Positions 42,377 to 49,505 of a stretch of DNA of 64,000 nt are shown here, piece by piece. This DNA is from Hyphomicrobiales bacterium. GTDB lineage: Bacteria; Pseudomonadota; Alphaproteobacteria; Rhizobiales; Kaistiaceae. Positions within the stretch are counted from its first letter, which is position 1; every line of letters begins with the position of its first letter. A model generated the notes under the pieces. That model was not told the DNA's origin. It ran no database searches and saw only the letters and a program-made list of their open reading frames with translations. Position numbers and translations under genes: made by a program. Where the stretch lies: positions 248,001 through 312,000 of the forward strand of contig JAFKKF010000010.1 of NCBI GenBank assembly GCA_017305635.1, written 5' to 3'.

Positions 42377-42760
42377 GTGAATACCCGTCCGCTGGAGGGG
42401 CTCCGGGTGTTCGTCGTGGAGGACGAGGCTATGCTCTTCTTCATGGCCGAGGACATGCTCTGCGACCTCGGCTCGGTGGAAGTCCGGCATGCCAGCCGCC
42501 TGCCCGAAGCGCTCGCCTTTCTCGAGCATGAGCGGCCGGACGTAGCGATGCTGGACGTGAACCTCGCCGGCCAGCCGGTCTATCCGGTCGCCGACCGGCT
42601 GGCCGCGGCCAACATCCCCTTCATCTTCGCGACGGGCTACGGCGCCGCCGGCATACCCCAGAGATTTGGCGCCCGCCCGGTGGTGCAGAAGCCCTTCACC
42701 CAGGACATGCTCGGCGAGGCGCTCGCATCCGCGCTCGGGCCGGACCGCGCGCCCGGTTGA
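42377..42760 (+). CDS. Single-domain response regulator (receiver domain)
   Basis: A 127-residue CheY-like protein with no output domain. The acidic pocket is VVEDEAM (E15, D16), the phosphoacceptor D60 in AMLDVNLAG, the switch threonine in IFATGYGAAG and the conserved lysine in VVQKPFTQ. I chose GTG 42377, close to the domain start; in-frame ATGs further upstream would add non-homologous residues. No histidine kinase is adjacent, so it probably serves a distant kinase, as is common for stand-alone receivers in Hyphomicrobiales. It lies just outside the island. Confidence 0.85.
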   Translation: MNTRPLEGLRVFVVEDEAMLFFMAEDMLCDLGSVEVRHASRLPEALAFLEHERPDVAMLDVNLAGQPVYPVADRLAAANIPFIFATGYGAAGIPQRFGARPVVQKPFTQDMLGEALASALGPDRAPG

Positions 42761-42785
42761 CGACGGCGCCCCTGCGGGACGGATG

Positions 42786-43823
42786 TCAGGCGGTGCGCGG
42801 CTTCACGGTCCGTCCGGTGGCAGCCGATTCGTAGGCGGCCTCGGCGAGCGCGTAGGTCTTCAGGTTGTCCGCCGCGCTGGTCGGCGCCGGCTTGCCGCTG
42901 CGGAAGGCGTCGAGCAGCGCGCGGCAGGTGATGAGCACGCTTTCCTGCGCCACATGCCACGGCTTCGACGTCCACGGGAGCAGCGGCGCGCCGATATCCT
43001 CCTCGCGCATCTCTCCCTTGACGGTGACCCGCATGGTCAAACCGGCATCCACCACCACCGCACCGTCCGGCCCTTCGATCTCGAGGATCGTTTCCGGGAA
43101 CGGGTCGGGGAGCTTGCGGCTCTCGTAGCTGAAATCGACCACCGACACAGCACCCGAGACGTGCTTCAGGAGCACGGTCGCGGTGTCCTCGGCGCGGACC
43201 TTCGGATTGCGCCGCTGGGTCTCGGCGGAGAGATGTGCCACCTCGCCCATGAAGACGCGAGCGATGTCCAGGGTGTGGACCCCAAGGTCGAGGATGATGA
43301 AGCGCTCCTCGTTGTAGAAATAGGGCTGCGTCTTGTAGAGGTCGTAGCCCGTACGAAAGGAAATGCGGCCCCAGCCCGGCGTGCCGATCTCGCCCCTCGC
43401 CAGCACGGCGGCGACCTTCATCATCGGCGTCTGGAAGCGGAAGTTCTCGTGGACGGCGAGGAAGACCCCTGCCCGCTCGGCAGCCCGGGCCATGGCAACG
43501 GCGTCGTCCCAGGTCGGCGCGAAGGGCTTCTGCACGATGGTGGCGATGCCCCTCGCGATCGCCTTCTCGACCAGCGCGCGGTGAGTGTCCATGCGGGTGA
43601 CAATATCCAGGAGATCGATCTGCTCGGCGGCGAGCATGGCGTCATAGTCGGAATACCAGTGCGCGACGCCGAACTCCTTCGCGGCCGCCTCGGCCTTCGC
43701 CGGATCGATGTCGCAAACGGCGACCAGATCGGCGCCCTCGGCAGCCAGATCCTTCCACGAGAAGAGGTGATTGCGCGCAAAGAAGCCGCAGCCGACGAGC
43801 GCCACACGAACCGACCGAGCCAT
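42786..43823 (-). CDS. Gfo/Idh/MocA-family sugar dehydrogenase
   Basis: A 345-residue NAD(P)-dependent oxidoreductase. The Rossmann start is VALVGCGFFARNHLFSW. The catalytic-lysine motif is ATIVQKPFAPTW, with glutamine instead of the usual glutamate before K-P, as in the other Gfo/Idh gene at 10.8-11.8 kb. HENFRFQTPMMKV and LDLGVHTLDIARVFMG give the histidine region. It is transcribed divergently from an ABC ATPase gene, and a GGAA-N6-TTCC motif lies between them. A sugar or inositol-related substrate is likely from the neighbours. Confidence 0.88.
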   Translation of the reverse strand: MARSVRVALVGCGFFARNHLFSWKDLAAEGADLVAVCDIDPAKAEAAAKEFGVAHWYSDYDAMLAAEQIDLLDIVTRMDTHRALVEKAIARGIATIVQKPFAPTWDDAVAMARAAERAGVFLAVHENFRFQTPMMKVAAVLARGEIGTPGWGRISFRTGYDLYKTQPYFYNEERFIILDLGVHTLDIARVFMGEVAHLSAETQRRNPKVRAEDTATVLLKHVSGAVSVVDFSYESRKLPDPFPETILEIEGPDGAVVVDAGLTMRVTVKGEMREEDIGAPLLPWTSKPWHVAQESVLITCRALLDAFRSGKPAPTSAADNLKTYALAEAAYESAATGRTVKPRTA

Positions 43824-43908
43824 GTTTCCTCTCCCGTGCGCGGCATCGTCCGGGCGGCCGCGATCGCCACGGAGAGAAACCAGAATTCAGGCGGCAAGGG
43901 AAGGCGGC

Positions 43909-43922
43909 GGAACGCCGATTCC
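43909..43922. promoter_or_regulatory. GGAA-N6-TTCC motif between the dehydrogenase and ATPase genes
   Basis: GGAACGCCGATTCC is a palindrome with GGAA and TTCC arms, in the divergent region between the Gfo/Idh and ABC ATPase genes. The same arm sequence and spacing occur before the RpiR gene and, with one mismatch, before iolG. Confidence 0.5.
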
Positions 43923-43992
43923 TTTTTGGTTTTCATCGGCCGGCTTTTCGGGCATCGTTTCGGCAAAACTGAAATGTCAGGGAAGAGATGCC

Positions 43993-45057
43993 ATGGCCTC
44001 GGTGACCTTCAAGGGCGTTGCGAAGCGGTTCGGCGGCTTCACCGCGGTCTCGGGCCTCAACCTCGAAATCCGCGACAAGGAGTTCCTCGTCCTCCTCGGC
44101 CCGTCGGGCTGCGGCAAGACCACGACCATGCGCATGGTCGCCGGCCTCGAGGACGTCAGCGAAGGCGAGATCTTCATCGGCGAGCGCAAGGTCAACGACG
44201 TCCTGCCGAAATACCGCGACGTCGCAATGGTCTTCCAGTCCTACGCGCTCTACCCGCACCTGACGGTCGAGGACAACATCGGCTATCCGCTGAAGATCCG
44301 GAAGGTGCCGAAGGCGGAGCGGCGGCGCATCGTCGGGGAAGTGGCGAAGCGCGTCGAGCTGGAGACCATGCTCGGGCGCCTGCCGAAGGAACTCTCCGGC
44401 GGCCAGCGCCAGCGCGTCGCGCTCGCCAGGGCCATCGTGCGCACGCCGAAGGTCTTCCTGATGGACGAGCCGCTCTCCAACCTCGACGCCAAGCTCCGCG
44501 TCCAGATGCGAGCGGAGCTGAAGCACCTGCAGCATGAGCTGAGCGTCACCACGATCTACGTCACCCACGACCAGATCGAGGCGATGACGCTGGCCGATCG
44601 CGTCGCCGTCATGAACAAGGGCGTGATCGAGCAGCTCGACACGCCGAAGGAGATCTACAACAACCCGAAGACGCTCTTCGTCGCCGGCTTCATCGGCTCG
44701 CCGCCGATGAACCTCATCGAGGGCGAGGTCAAGGACGGAGTCTTCCTGGGTGCCGGGGGCCTCCGCGTCGAGGGACTGAAGAGCGCCACAGTGGCGAAGG
44801 CGGTGATCGGCGTGCGGCCCGAGGACGTCAAGGTCGTCGGCGCCAAGGAACAGGGCATCAACCTCGCAGCGCCGATCTACTCGGTGGAGCTCACAGGCGA
44901 GAGCACCCTCGTCAGCGTCCATGCCGGCGACCAGCTGGTCACCATGCGCGCCGACAAGAACTTCGTCGGCGATTTCGACCAGATGATCGGCGTACGCGCC
45001 GCGCCCGACCGGGTCTTCCTCTTCGACCAGCAGAGCCGCGCGCGGGTGGCCGTGTAA
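43993..45057 (+). CDS. Sugar ABC transporter ATP-binding protein (UgpC/MalK type)
   Basis: A 354-residue importer ATPase. Walker A is GPSGCGKTT, the Q-loop in MVFQSYALYPHL, signature LSGGQRQRVALARA, Walker B VFLMDEPLSNLDA, switch histidine YVTHDQIEAMT. The C-terminal OB-like domain has VIGVRPEDVKVVG. ATG 43993 follows GGGAAGAG. No permease or binding-protein gene is beside it, so it either serves a transporter encoded elsewhere or is shared among several, as UgpC/MsmX-type ATPases can be. Confidence 0.94.
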   Translation: MASVTFKGVAKRFGGFTAVSGLNLEIRDKEFLVLLGPSGCGKTTTMRMVAGLEDVSEGEIFIGERKVNDVLPKYRDVAMVFQSYALYPHLTVEDNIGYPLKIRKVPKAERRRIVGEVAKRVELETMLGRLPKELSGGQRQRVALARAIVRTPKVFLMDEPLSNLDAKLRVQMRAELKHLQHELSVTTIYVTHDQIEAMTLADRVAVMNKGVIEQLDTPKEIYNNPKTLFVAGFIGSPPMNLIEGEVKDGVFLGAGGLRVEGLKSATVAKAVIGVRPEDVKVVGAKEQGINLAAPIYSVELTGESTLVSVHAGDQLVTMRADKNFVGDFDQMIGVRAAPDRVFLFDQQSRARVAV

Positions 45058-45080
45058 AGCGCGGAGCCTTCCCGCGCCCC

Positions 45081-45125
45081 CTCCACCGCCTTCGGCGGTC
45101 CCCCTCCCCCGCTTCGCAGGGGAGG
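45081..45125. repeat. GC-rich double hairpin, dispersed-repeat-like
   Basis: ACCGCC-TTC-GGCGGT (45085-45099) and CCTCCCCCGC-TTC-GCAGGGGAGG (45103-45125) form two adjacent stem-loops with TTC loops. They follow the ATPase gene and lie between convergent genes. Elements of this look (CTCCACCGCC.. CCCCTCCCC) are widely dispersed in Hyphomicrobiales genomes; here it may also act as a terminator. Confidence 0.55.
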
Positions 45126-45197
45126 AACCCGGCGCGGCTCGCCTGGCCGCCCCCGTGAAACGGGAGAGCTGCCAGCGTAGCCTGCCGAGGGGCGGCC

Positions 45198-46055
45198 CTA
45201 GAGTCGGTAGAACCGCGTCGCGGTGTTGCGGTAGAGGTCCTCGAGCTCGGCCCGCGAGGCGCCTGCGGTGATGCGGTCGACGACCGCGACCCAGTTGGCG
45301 TAGGTCGTGGCAAGCTCCGACACCGACCAGTCGCTGCCGAAGGCGCAGCGCGCGAAGCCGAAGACGTCGAGGACGCGCGTCACGTAGGGGGCGACCTGGT
45401 CATAGGTCCAGGCCTGGTGATCGGCTTCCGTGACCACCCCGGAGACCTTGCACACCACGTTCGGGAGCTGGGCCAGCTCCTCGATCTCCCGCCACCACGG
45501 CTCGCGGATTCCGGCCTTGATGCCGGGCTTGCCGATATGGTCGAGGATGAAGCTCACCTCCGGGCAGCGCGAGACCAGCTCGATCGCGTCGCGCATCTGC
45601 GAATGGAAGATGCAGATGTCGAAGGCGAGGCCATAGCGCGGAAGCAGCTTCACCGCTTCGACGAAGCCGGGCCGCAGGCACCAGCCGGGTTCGCCGGCAT
45701 GACCCTGGATCAGGCGGCGCACGGCGCGCACATGGGGCAGCCGCGCCATGGCGGCGATGTCGTTCTCGACCGACGCCGCTCCGCGCTCCAGAGGCGCCGC
45801 AACCACCAGCCCCTGCACGCGCGGATCGATCCTCGACTGCTCCTCGACCCAGCGCGCTTCTTCGACCTGGCTACCGTCCGCCACGTCGACCTCGACGAAG
45901 ACGATCTTGTCGATCTGAACCGGCGCGCTACGCTCGCTGTAATAGGCGGTGTCATGCAGCTTGTTGAGAAGCGGCGCGTCCTTCATCCACGGATAGCTCA
46001 GGAAATCCGGGTCATAGAGGTGGACGTGCGCATCGACGATCGGGAAATCAGGCAA
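45198..46055 (-). CDS. Amidohydrolase of the COG3618 type (predicted sugar lactonase)
   Basis: A 285-residue metal-dependent hydrolase. PIVDAHVHLYDPDFLSYPW carries the HxH motif, and FILDHIGKPGI and CAFGSDWSVSE the later metal or catalytic residues. I place the start at TTG 46055, because a perfect AAGGAGG lies 6 bases upstream inside the longer frame that begins at ATG 46073. It is transcribed divergently from the RpiR regulator. With the Gfo/Idh gene and the UgpC-type ATPase it forms the same trio as in the 10.8-13.7 kb operon, suggesting oxidation of a sugar to a lactone and lactone hydrolysis. Exact substrate unknown. Confidence 0.86.
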   Translation of the reverse strand: MPDFPIVDAHVHLYDPDFLSYPWMKDAPLLNKLHDTAYYSERSAPVQIDKIVFVEVDVADGSQVEEARWVEEQSRIDPRVQGLVVAAPLERGAASVENDIAAMARLPHVRAVRRLIQGHAGEPGWCLRPGFVEAVKLLPRYGLAFDICIFHSQMRDAIELVSRCPEVSFILDHIGKPGIKAGIREPWWREIEELAQLPNVVCKVSGVVTEADHQAWTYDQVAPYVTRVLDVFGFARCAFGSDWSVSELATTYANWVAVVDRITAGASRAELEDLYRNTATRFYRL

Positions 46056-46185
46056 GACGGCCCTCCTTGGCATTCATTTGGCCATGATAGCGTCGGCGAA
46101 GCGGCCCGTCGCGGACCAAGGTGCCTATCCCCACGGGTTCCACGCACCGGTTTGCCCCATCGACCGGACTTCCTGCTATAAGAGC

Positions 46186-46201
46186 TGGAACGTTCGTTCC
46201 A
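46186..46201. promoter_or_regulatory. Palindrome TGGAAC-N4-GTTCCA (GGAA-N6-TTCC) before the RpiR gene
   Basis: TGGAACGTTCGTTCCA is a perfect inverted repeat 30 bases before the GTG of the RpiR gene, just after a TATAAG box (46177-46182). It is in the divergent region shared with the amidohydrolase gene. It is probably the regulator's own operator, because the same GGAA-N6-TTCC arrangement recurs at 43909 and nearly at 49396. Confidence 0.6.
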
Positions 46202-46231
46202 TTTTCCCATCCAGATCCGGAGACCAGAACC

Positions 46232-47071
46232 GTGACGGCGACCGAGGGCACGGCCCCGCCCCGCGATCTCGAGGGACTGAAGGACCTTCTCCTGGCGCGG
46301 CGCGACCGCCTGCCCCGCCGGCTGGTGCAGGTGGCCGCCTTCGCCCTCGAAAATCCCGATGAGATTGCCTTCGGCACCGTGGCGAGCGTCGCGGCGCAGG
46401 CCAATGTCCAGCCCTCGACGCTGATCCGCTTCGCCCAGACCATCGGCTATGCCGGCTTCAGCGACCTGCAGGATGTCTTCCGCGCCCAGCTCAAGGCACG
46501 CTGGCCCGACTATCGCGAGCGCCTCGCGCGGCTCGGCACCGGGCGCGGCAGGACCGACCATGCCGGCGACCTGCTCGACGGCTTCGCCGAGAGCGGCATC
46601 GCTTCGATCGAGCGGCTGCGCAGCACGCTCCGCCACGAGGACATCGAGGCCGCGGCGAAGGTGATCGCCGGCGCCGACACGATCTTCCTCCTCGGGCTGC
46701 GCCGCGCGTTTCCGGTCACCGCCTATCTCGCCTATGCGCTCGGCAAGCTCGGCCTCCGCGCCGTGCTGATCGACCAGGTCGGGGCGATGGCTCCCGAGCA
46801 GATCGGCAGCGCCGCCCGCCGCGACGCGCTGATCGCCGTGAGCTTCAGCCCGTACACCCCGGCGACGGTGGAGCTGACCCGCGCGGCCGCGCAGCGGCAG
46901 GTGCCGGTCGTCGCGATCACCGACAGCCCGCTCTCACCGCTCGCGCCGAACGCCACGGTGCAGCTCGAGATCGTCGAAGCCGACTATTCCGGCTTCCGTT
47001 CGCTCTCCGCCACGCTCTGCCTCGCCCAGGCGCTTGCCGTGGCGACCGGCGCGCGGCGCGAGCGCGACTGA
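46232..47071 (+). CDS. RpiR-family transcriptional regulator (HTH plus SIS domain), candidate inositol repressor
   Basis: A 279-residue regulator. The N-terminal HTH_6 domain (LVQVAAFALENPDEIAFGTVASVAAQANVQPSTLIRFAQTIGYAGFSDLQ, about 30-80) is followed by a SIS sugar-phosphate-binding domain (AADTIFLLGLRRAFPVTAYLAYAL and DALIAVSFSPYTPATVELT). I chose GTG 46232 with GGAG 9 bases upstream. In rhizobia the iol genes are controlled by an RpiR-type IolR, and iolG, iolC and iolB lie 1.3-5 kb downstream, so this is a good candidate. The metallophosphoesterase gene follows after 13 bases. Confidence 0.88.
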   Translation: MTATEGTAPPRDLEGLKDLLLARRDRLPRRLVQVAAFALENPDEIAFGTVASVAAQANVQPSTLIRFAQTIGYAGFSDLQDVFRAQLKARWPDYRERLARLGTGRGRTDHAGDLLDGFAESGIASIERLRSTLRHEDIEAAAKVIAGADTIFLLGLRRAFPVTAYLAYALGKLGLRAVLIDQVGAMAPEQIGSAARRDALIAVSFSPYTPATVELTRAAAQRQVPVVAITDSPLSPLAPNATVQLEIVEADYSGFRSLSATLCLAQALAVATGARRERD

Positions 47072-47084
47072 GCCGGCAACCGAC

Positions 47085-48377
47085 GTGGCGCGGCAATACT
47101 ACTTCCTCAGCGACCTCCACTTCGGCGGCGACGGCGAGCTGATGCACTGCGACTTCAGCGACGAGTTCGTCGCTTTCCTCGACGGGCTCGGCCGCAACGG
47201 CGAGGACGCGGAGCTGATCATCGGCGGCGATACCTTCGGCTTCTGGGAGCTGACCACCGACGAGGGGACGGCCAAGCTCGACGCCATCGTCGCGCACCAC
47301 CAGCCGGTCTTCGCCGCCCTGAAATCCGCCGGCGAACGCGTGCGCATCACGATCATGGTCGGCAATCACGACTATGACCTCGCCTGCGTGCCCGGCTTCG
47401 CCGAACGGCTCGCCGAGTACAATCTCCACCTCGATGCCAGCATCTCGCTGACGCGCGAAATGCTCGGCCGAACGATCTGGATCGAGCACGGGCAGCAGGT
47501 CGACCCCTTCAACGCCTCGCCGGACTACGGCAACCGCTACGCGCTGCCGGTCGGCTATTTCATCACCGAGACGCTGGTCGCCGGCGCCAGCCGCTTCTCC
47601 GCCTTCGGGCGCGGGAACTGGCTGAAGGACATCCGCTCGGTGGCGACCGACCTGATCCCGGACTGGGCGCTCTCCAACTATTTCTATCGCGAGATGGGGC
47701 CGGTGATCCGCTGGATCATCACCGTGTTCCTCCTCCTCCTGACGGTGACCGGCCTCGCGCTCGTCGCCGAGGCGCTGCGGCTCTCCGGCGTGATCAGCGC
47801 GAACTACCTCATCAACAACCGTTTCCTCTCCGCGCTCGGCTATGTCGGGAGCATCTTCAGCGCCATCGTCGTGGTGAACATGCTGGTCCTCGTCGTCATG
47901 CTCATCCTGGCGGTGCCCGGCTTCCTCGTGCTTCGCGACCTGCGGAAGACGCTTCACCGCTTCCACATCACCACGCTGAAGCCGTCGCAGCTCGAGGGCC
48001 AGGGCAACGAGACCTATCTCCGCCGCGCGCGCGAGGTCTTCGCCGAACACCCGGAGGCGGCCGTCTACATCTTCGGCCATACGCACCATGCCTTCCTCGA
48101 GCAGGAAGACGGGCGCGTCATCCTCAACATGGGGACCTGGCTGAAGATCCTCGACCGGGTGCCGGTGCGCTTCGGCTACCTGCCATCGGTCTTCTACCCG
48201 ACCTTCCGCCTCGGCTATTTCCACATCCTCGAGGAGGAGGGCAGGATCGTCATCCGCCGGGTCGAGGTGCCGAAGGTGGCGGCGGCAGAGTTGAGCCTGC
48301 TCCAGCGCTTCGTCACCTTCGGGCGCGCCCTGCCGGCGCCGGACGCGATCCCGGCACGGGTGGTGGTGGAGCCTTAG
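47085..48377 (+). CDS. Membrane-anchored metallophosphoesterase
   Basis: A 430-residue calcineurin-like phosphoesterase. All metal motifs are present: SDLHFGG (DxH, residues 9-11 region), GGDTFGF (GD), GNHDYD (GNHD) and IFGHTHHAF (GHxH, after the membrane part). Two long hydrophobic segments (VIRWIITVFLLLLTVTGLALVAEAL and IFSAIVVVNMLVLVVMLILAVPGFLVL) interrupt the enzyme between GNHD and GHTH, which is unusual. The GTG 47085 start is 13 bases after the RpiR stop. LpxH-like lipid phosphoesterases share the fold, but the internal membrane hairpin argues against plain LpxH. Substrate unknown. Confidence 0.83.
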   Translation: MARQYYFLSDLHFGGDGELMHCDFSDEFVAFLDGLGRNGEDAELIIGGDTFGFWELTTDEGTAKLDAIVAHHQPVFAALKSAGERVRITIMVGNHDYDLACVPGFAERLAEYNLHLDASISLTREMLGRTIWIEHGQQVDPFNASPDYGNRYALPVGYFITETLVAGASRFSAFGRGNWLKDIRSVATDLIPDWALSNYFYREMGPVIRWIITVFLLLLTVTGLALVAEALRLSGVISANYLINNRFLSALGYVGSIFSAIVVVNMLVLVVMLILAVPGFLVLRDLRKTLHRFHITTLKPSQLEGQGNETYLRRAREVFAEHPEAAVYIFGHTHHAFLEQEDGRVILNMGTWLKILDRVPVRFGYLPSVFYPTFRLGYFHILEEEGRIVIRRVEVPKVAAAELSLLQRFVTFGRALPAPDAIPARVVVEP

Positions 48378-48387
48378 GGCCGGCCCC

Positions 48388-49377
48388 CTATCCCAGCTTC
48401 ACCGTCTGGCCGGTAGCCTTGGACTCGGTTGCGGCATCGGCGAGGCGCTGGGCCATGAGCCCGTCGCGGCCGGACGGCGTCGGCGCCGTGCCCTTGTCGA
48501 TAGCCGCGACGAAGGCGGCAAGCTCGGCGCGGTAGGCGGGCATGTAGCGCTCGAGGAAGAAGTTCAGGATCGGGTCGGCCTTGAAGCCCGACTTGTTGGC
48601 GATCTCGACCGTCGTCTCGTGGATGTTGCCGGCGCGGATCATGCCCTCCGAACCATGCACCTCGATGCGCTGGTCGTAGCCATAGGTGGCGCGGCGCGAG
48701 TTGGAGATCTGGCAGAGCTTGCCGGACGCCGTGCGCAGCATGACCATGGCGGTATCGACGTCCCCGGCCTTGCCGATCTCCGGATCGACCATGACCGAGC
48801 CGACCGCGTGGACCTCGATCGGCTCCTCGCCGAGGAGGAAGCGGGCGAGGTCGAAGTCGTGGATCATCATGTCGCGATAGAGGCCGCCCGAGACCTTGAT
48901 GTAGGAGACCGGCGGCGGGCCAGGATCGCGCGAGATGATGGTCACCATCTCGACCTTGCCGACGGCGCCGTCGTCGAGACGCCGCTTGAGGGAGGCGAAA
49001 TTCGGATCGAAGCGGCGGTTGAAGCCGATCATCAGGGGGATGCCGGCGGCCTCGACCACCTTCAGACAGGAAAGGATGCGGCCGGACGAGAGGTCGACCG
49101 GCTTCTCGCAGAACACCGCCTTCTTCACCCCGGCGGCGCGCTCGATGAGGTCGGCATGGGTGTCGGTCGGCGTCGCGATGACGACGGCATCGATGTCGCG
49201 GGACGAGATGATGTCGTCGGCCGAGCGCACCTCGGCCCCGTGGGCCTCGGCCAGCGTGCGCGCCGCGTTCTCGTCGGCATCGGCAACGGCGACGAGCTTC
49301 GCGTCGCGCGATTCCGCGACGTTGGTGCCATGGATCTTGCCGATGCGACCGGCGCCGAGAAGCCCAATCCGAACCAC
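48388..49377 (-). CDS. iolG: Inositol 2-dehydrogenase
   Basis: A 329-residue Gfo/Idh/MocA enzyme oxidising myo-inositol to scyllo-inosose with NAD+. VRIGLLGAGRIGKIHG is the Rossmann motif, VFCEKPVDLSSGR has the catalytic lysine, and SGGLYRDMMIHDFDLARFL the catalytic D-x3-H of inositol dehydrogenases. The glutamate of EKP is kept, unlike the two other Gfo/Idh proteins of the window. It is divergent from iolC, and a near GGAA-N6-TTCC site lies 19 bases before its start codon. Confidence 0.93.
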   Translation of the reverse strand: MVRIGLLGAGRIGKIHGTNVAESRDAKLVAVADADENAARTLAEAHGAEVRSADDIISSRDIDAVVIATPTDTHADLIERAAGVKKAVFCEKPVDLSSGRILSCLKVVEAAGIPLMIGFNRRFDPNFASLKRRLDDGAVGKVEMVTIISRDPGPPPVSYIKVSGGLYRDMMIHDFDLARFLLGEEPIEVHAVGSVMVDPEIGKAGDVDTAMVMLRTASGKLCQISNSRRATYGYDQRIEVHGSEGMIRAGNIHETTVEIANKSGFKADPILNFFLERYMPAYRAELAAFVAAIDKGTAPTPSGRDGLMAQRLADAATESKATGQTVKLG

Positions 49378-49395
49378 GATCTTCCTCCCCCAGGT

Positions 49396-49444
49396 GGAAT
49401 GAATATTCTGAATTGACGCCAGTTTAGAACCGATGTTTCATCGG
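49396..49444. promoter_or_regulatory. iolG/iolC divergent promoter region: GGAA-N6-TTCT and a CCGATG palindrome
   Basis: GGAATGAATATTCT (49396-49409) matches the GGAA-N6-TTCC motif in all but the last base. CCGATG-TTT-CATCGG (49430-49444) is a separate perfect inverted repeat. Both lie in the 128-base divergent region. The first is the likely site of the RpiR regulator; the second may serve the iolC side. Confidence 0.5.
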
Positions 49445-49505
49445 CTGTAAAGGGGCGCTATATACGGGCCCGAAGCATATATCACCGCCCGGAGGTCCAA
49501 ACGAA

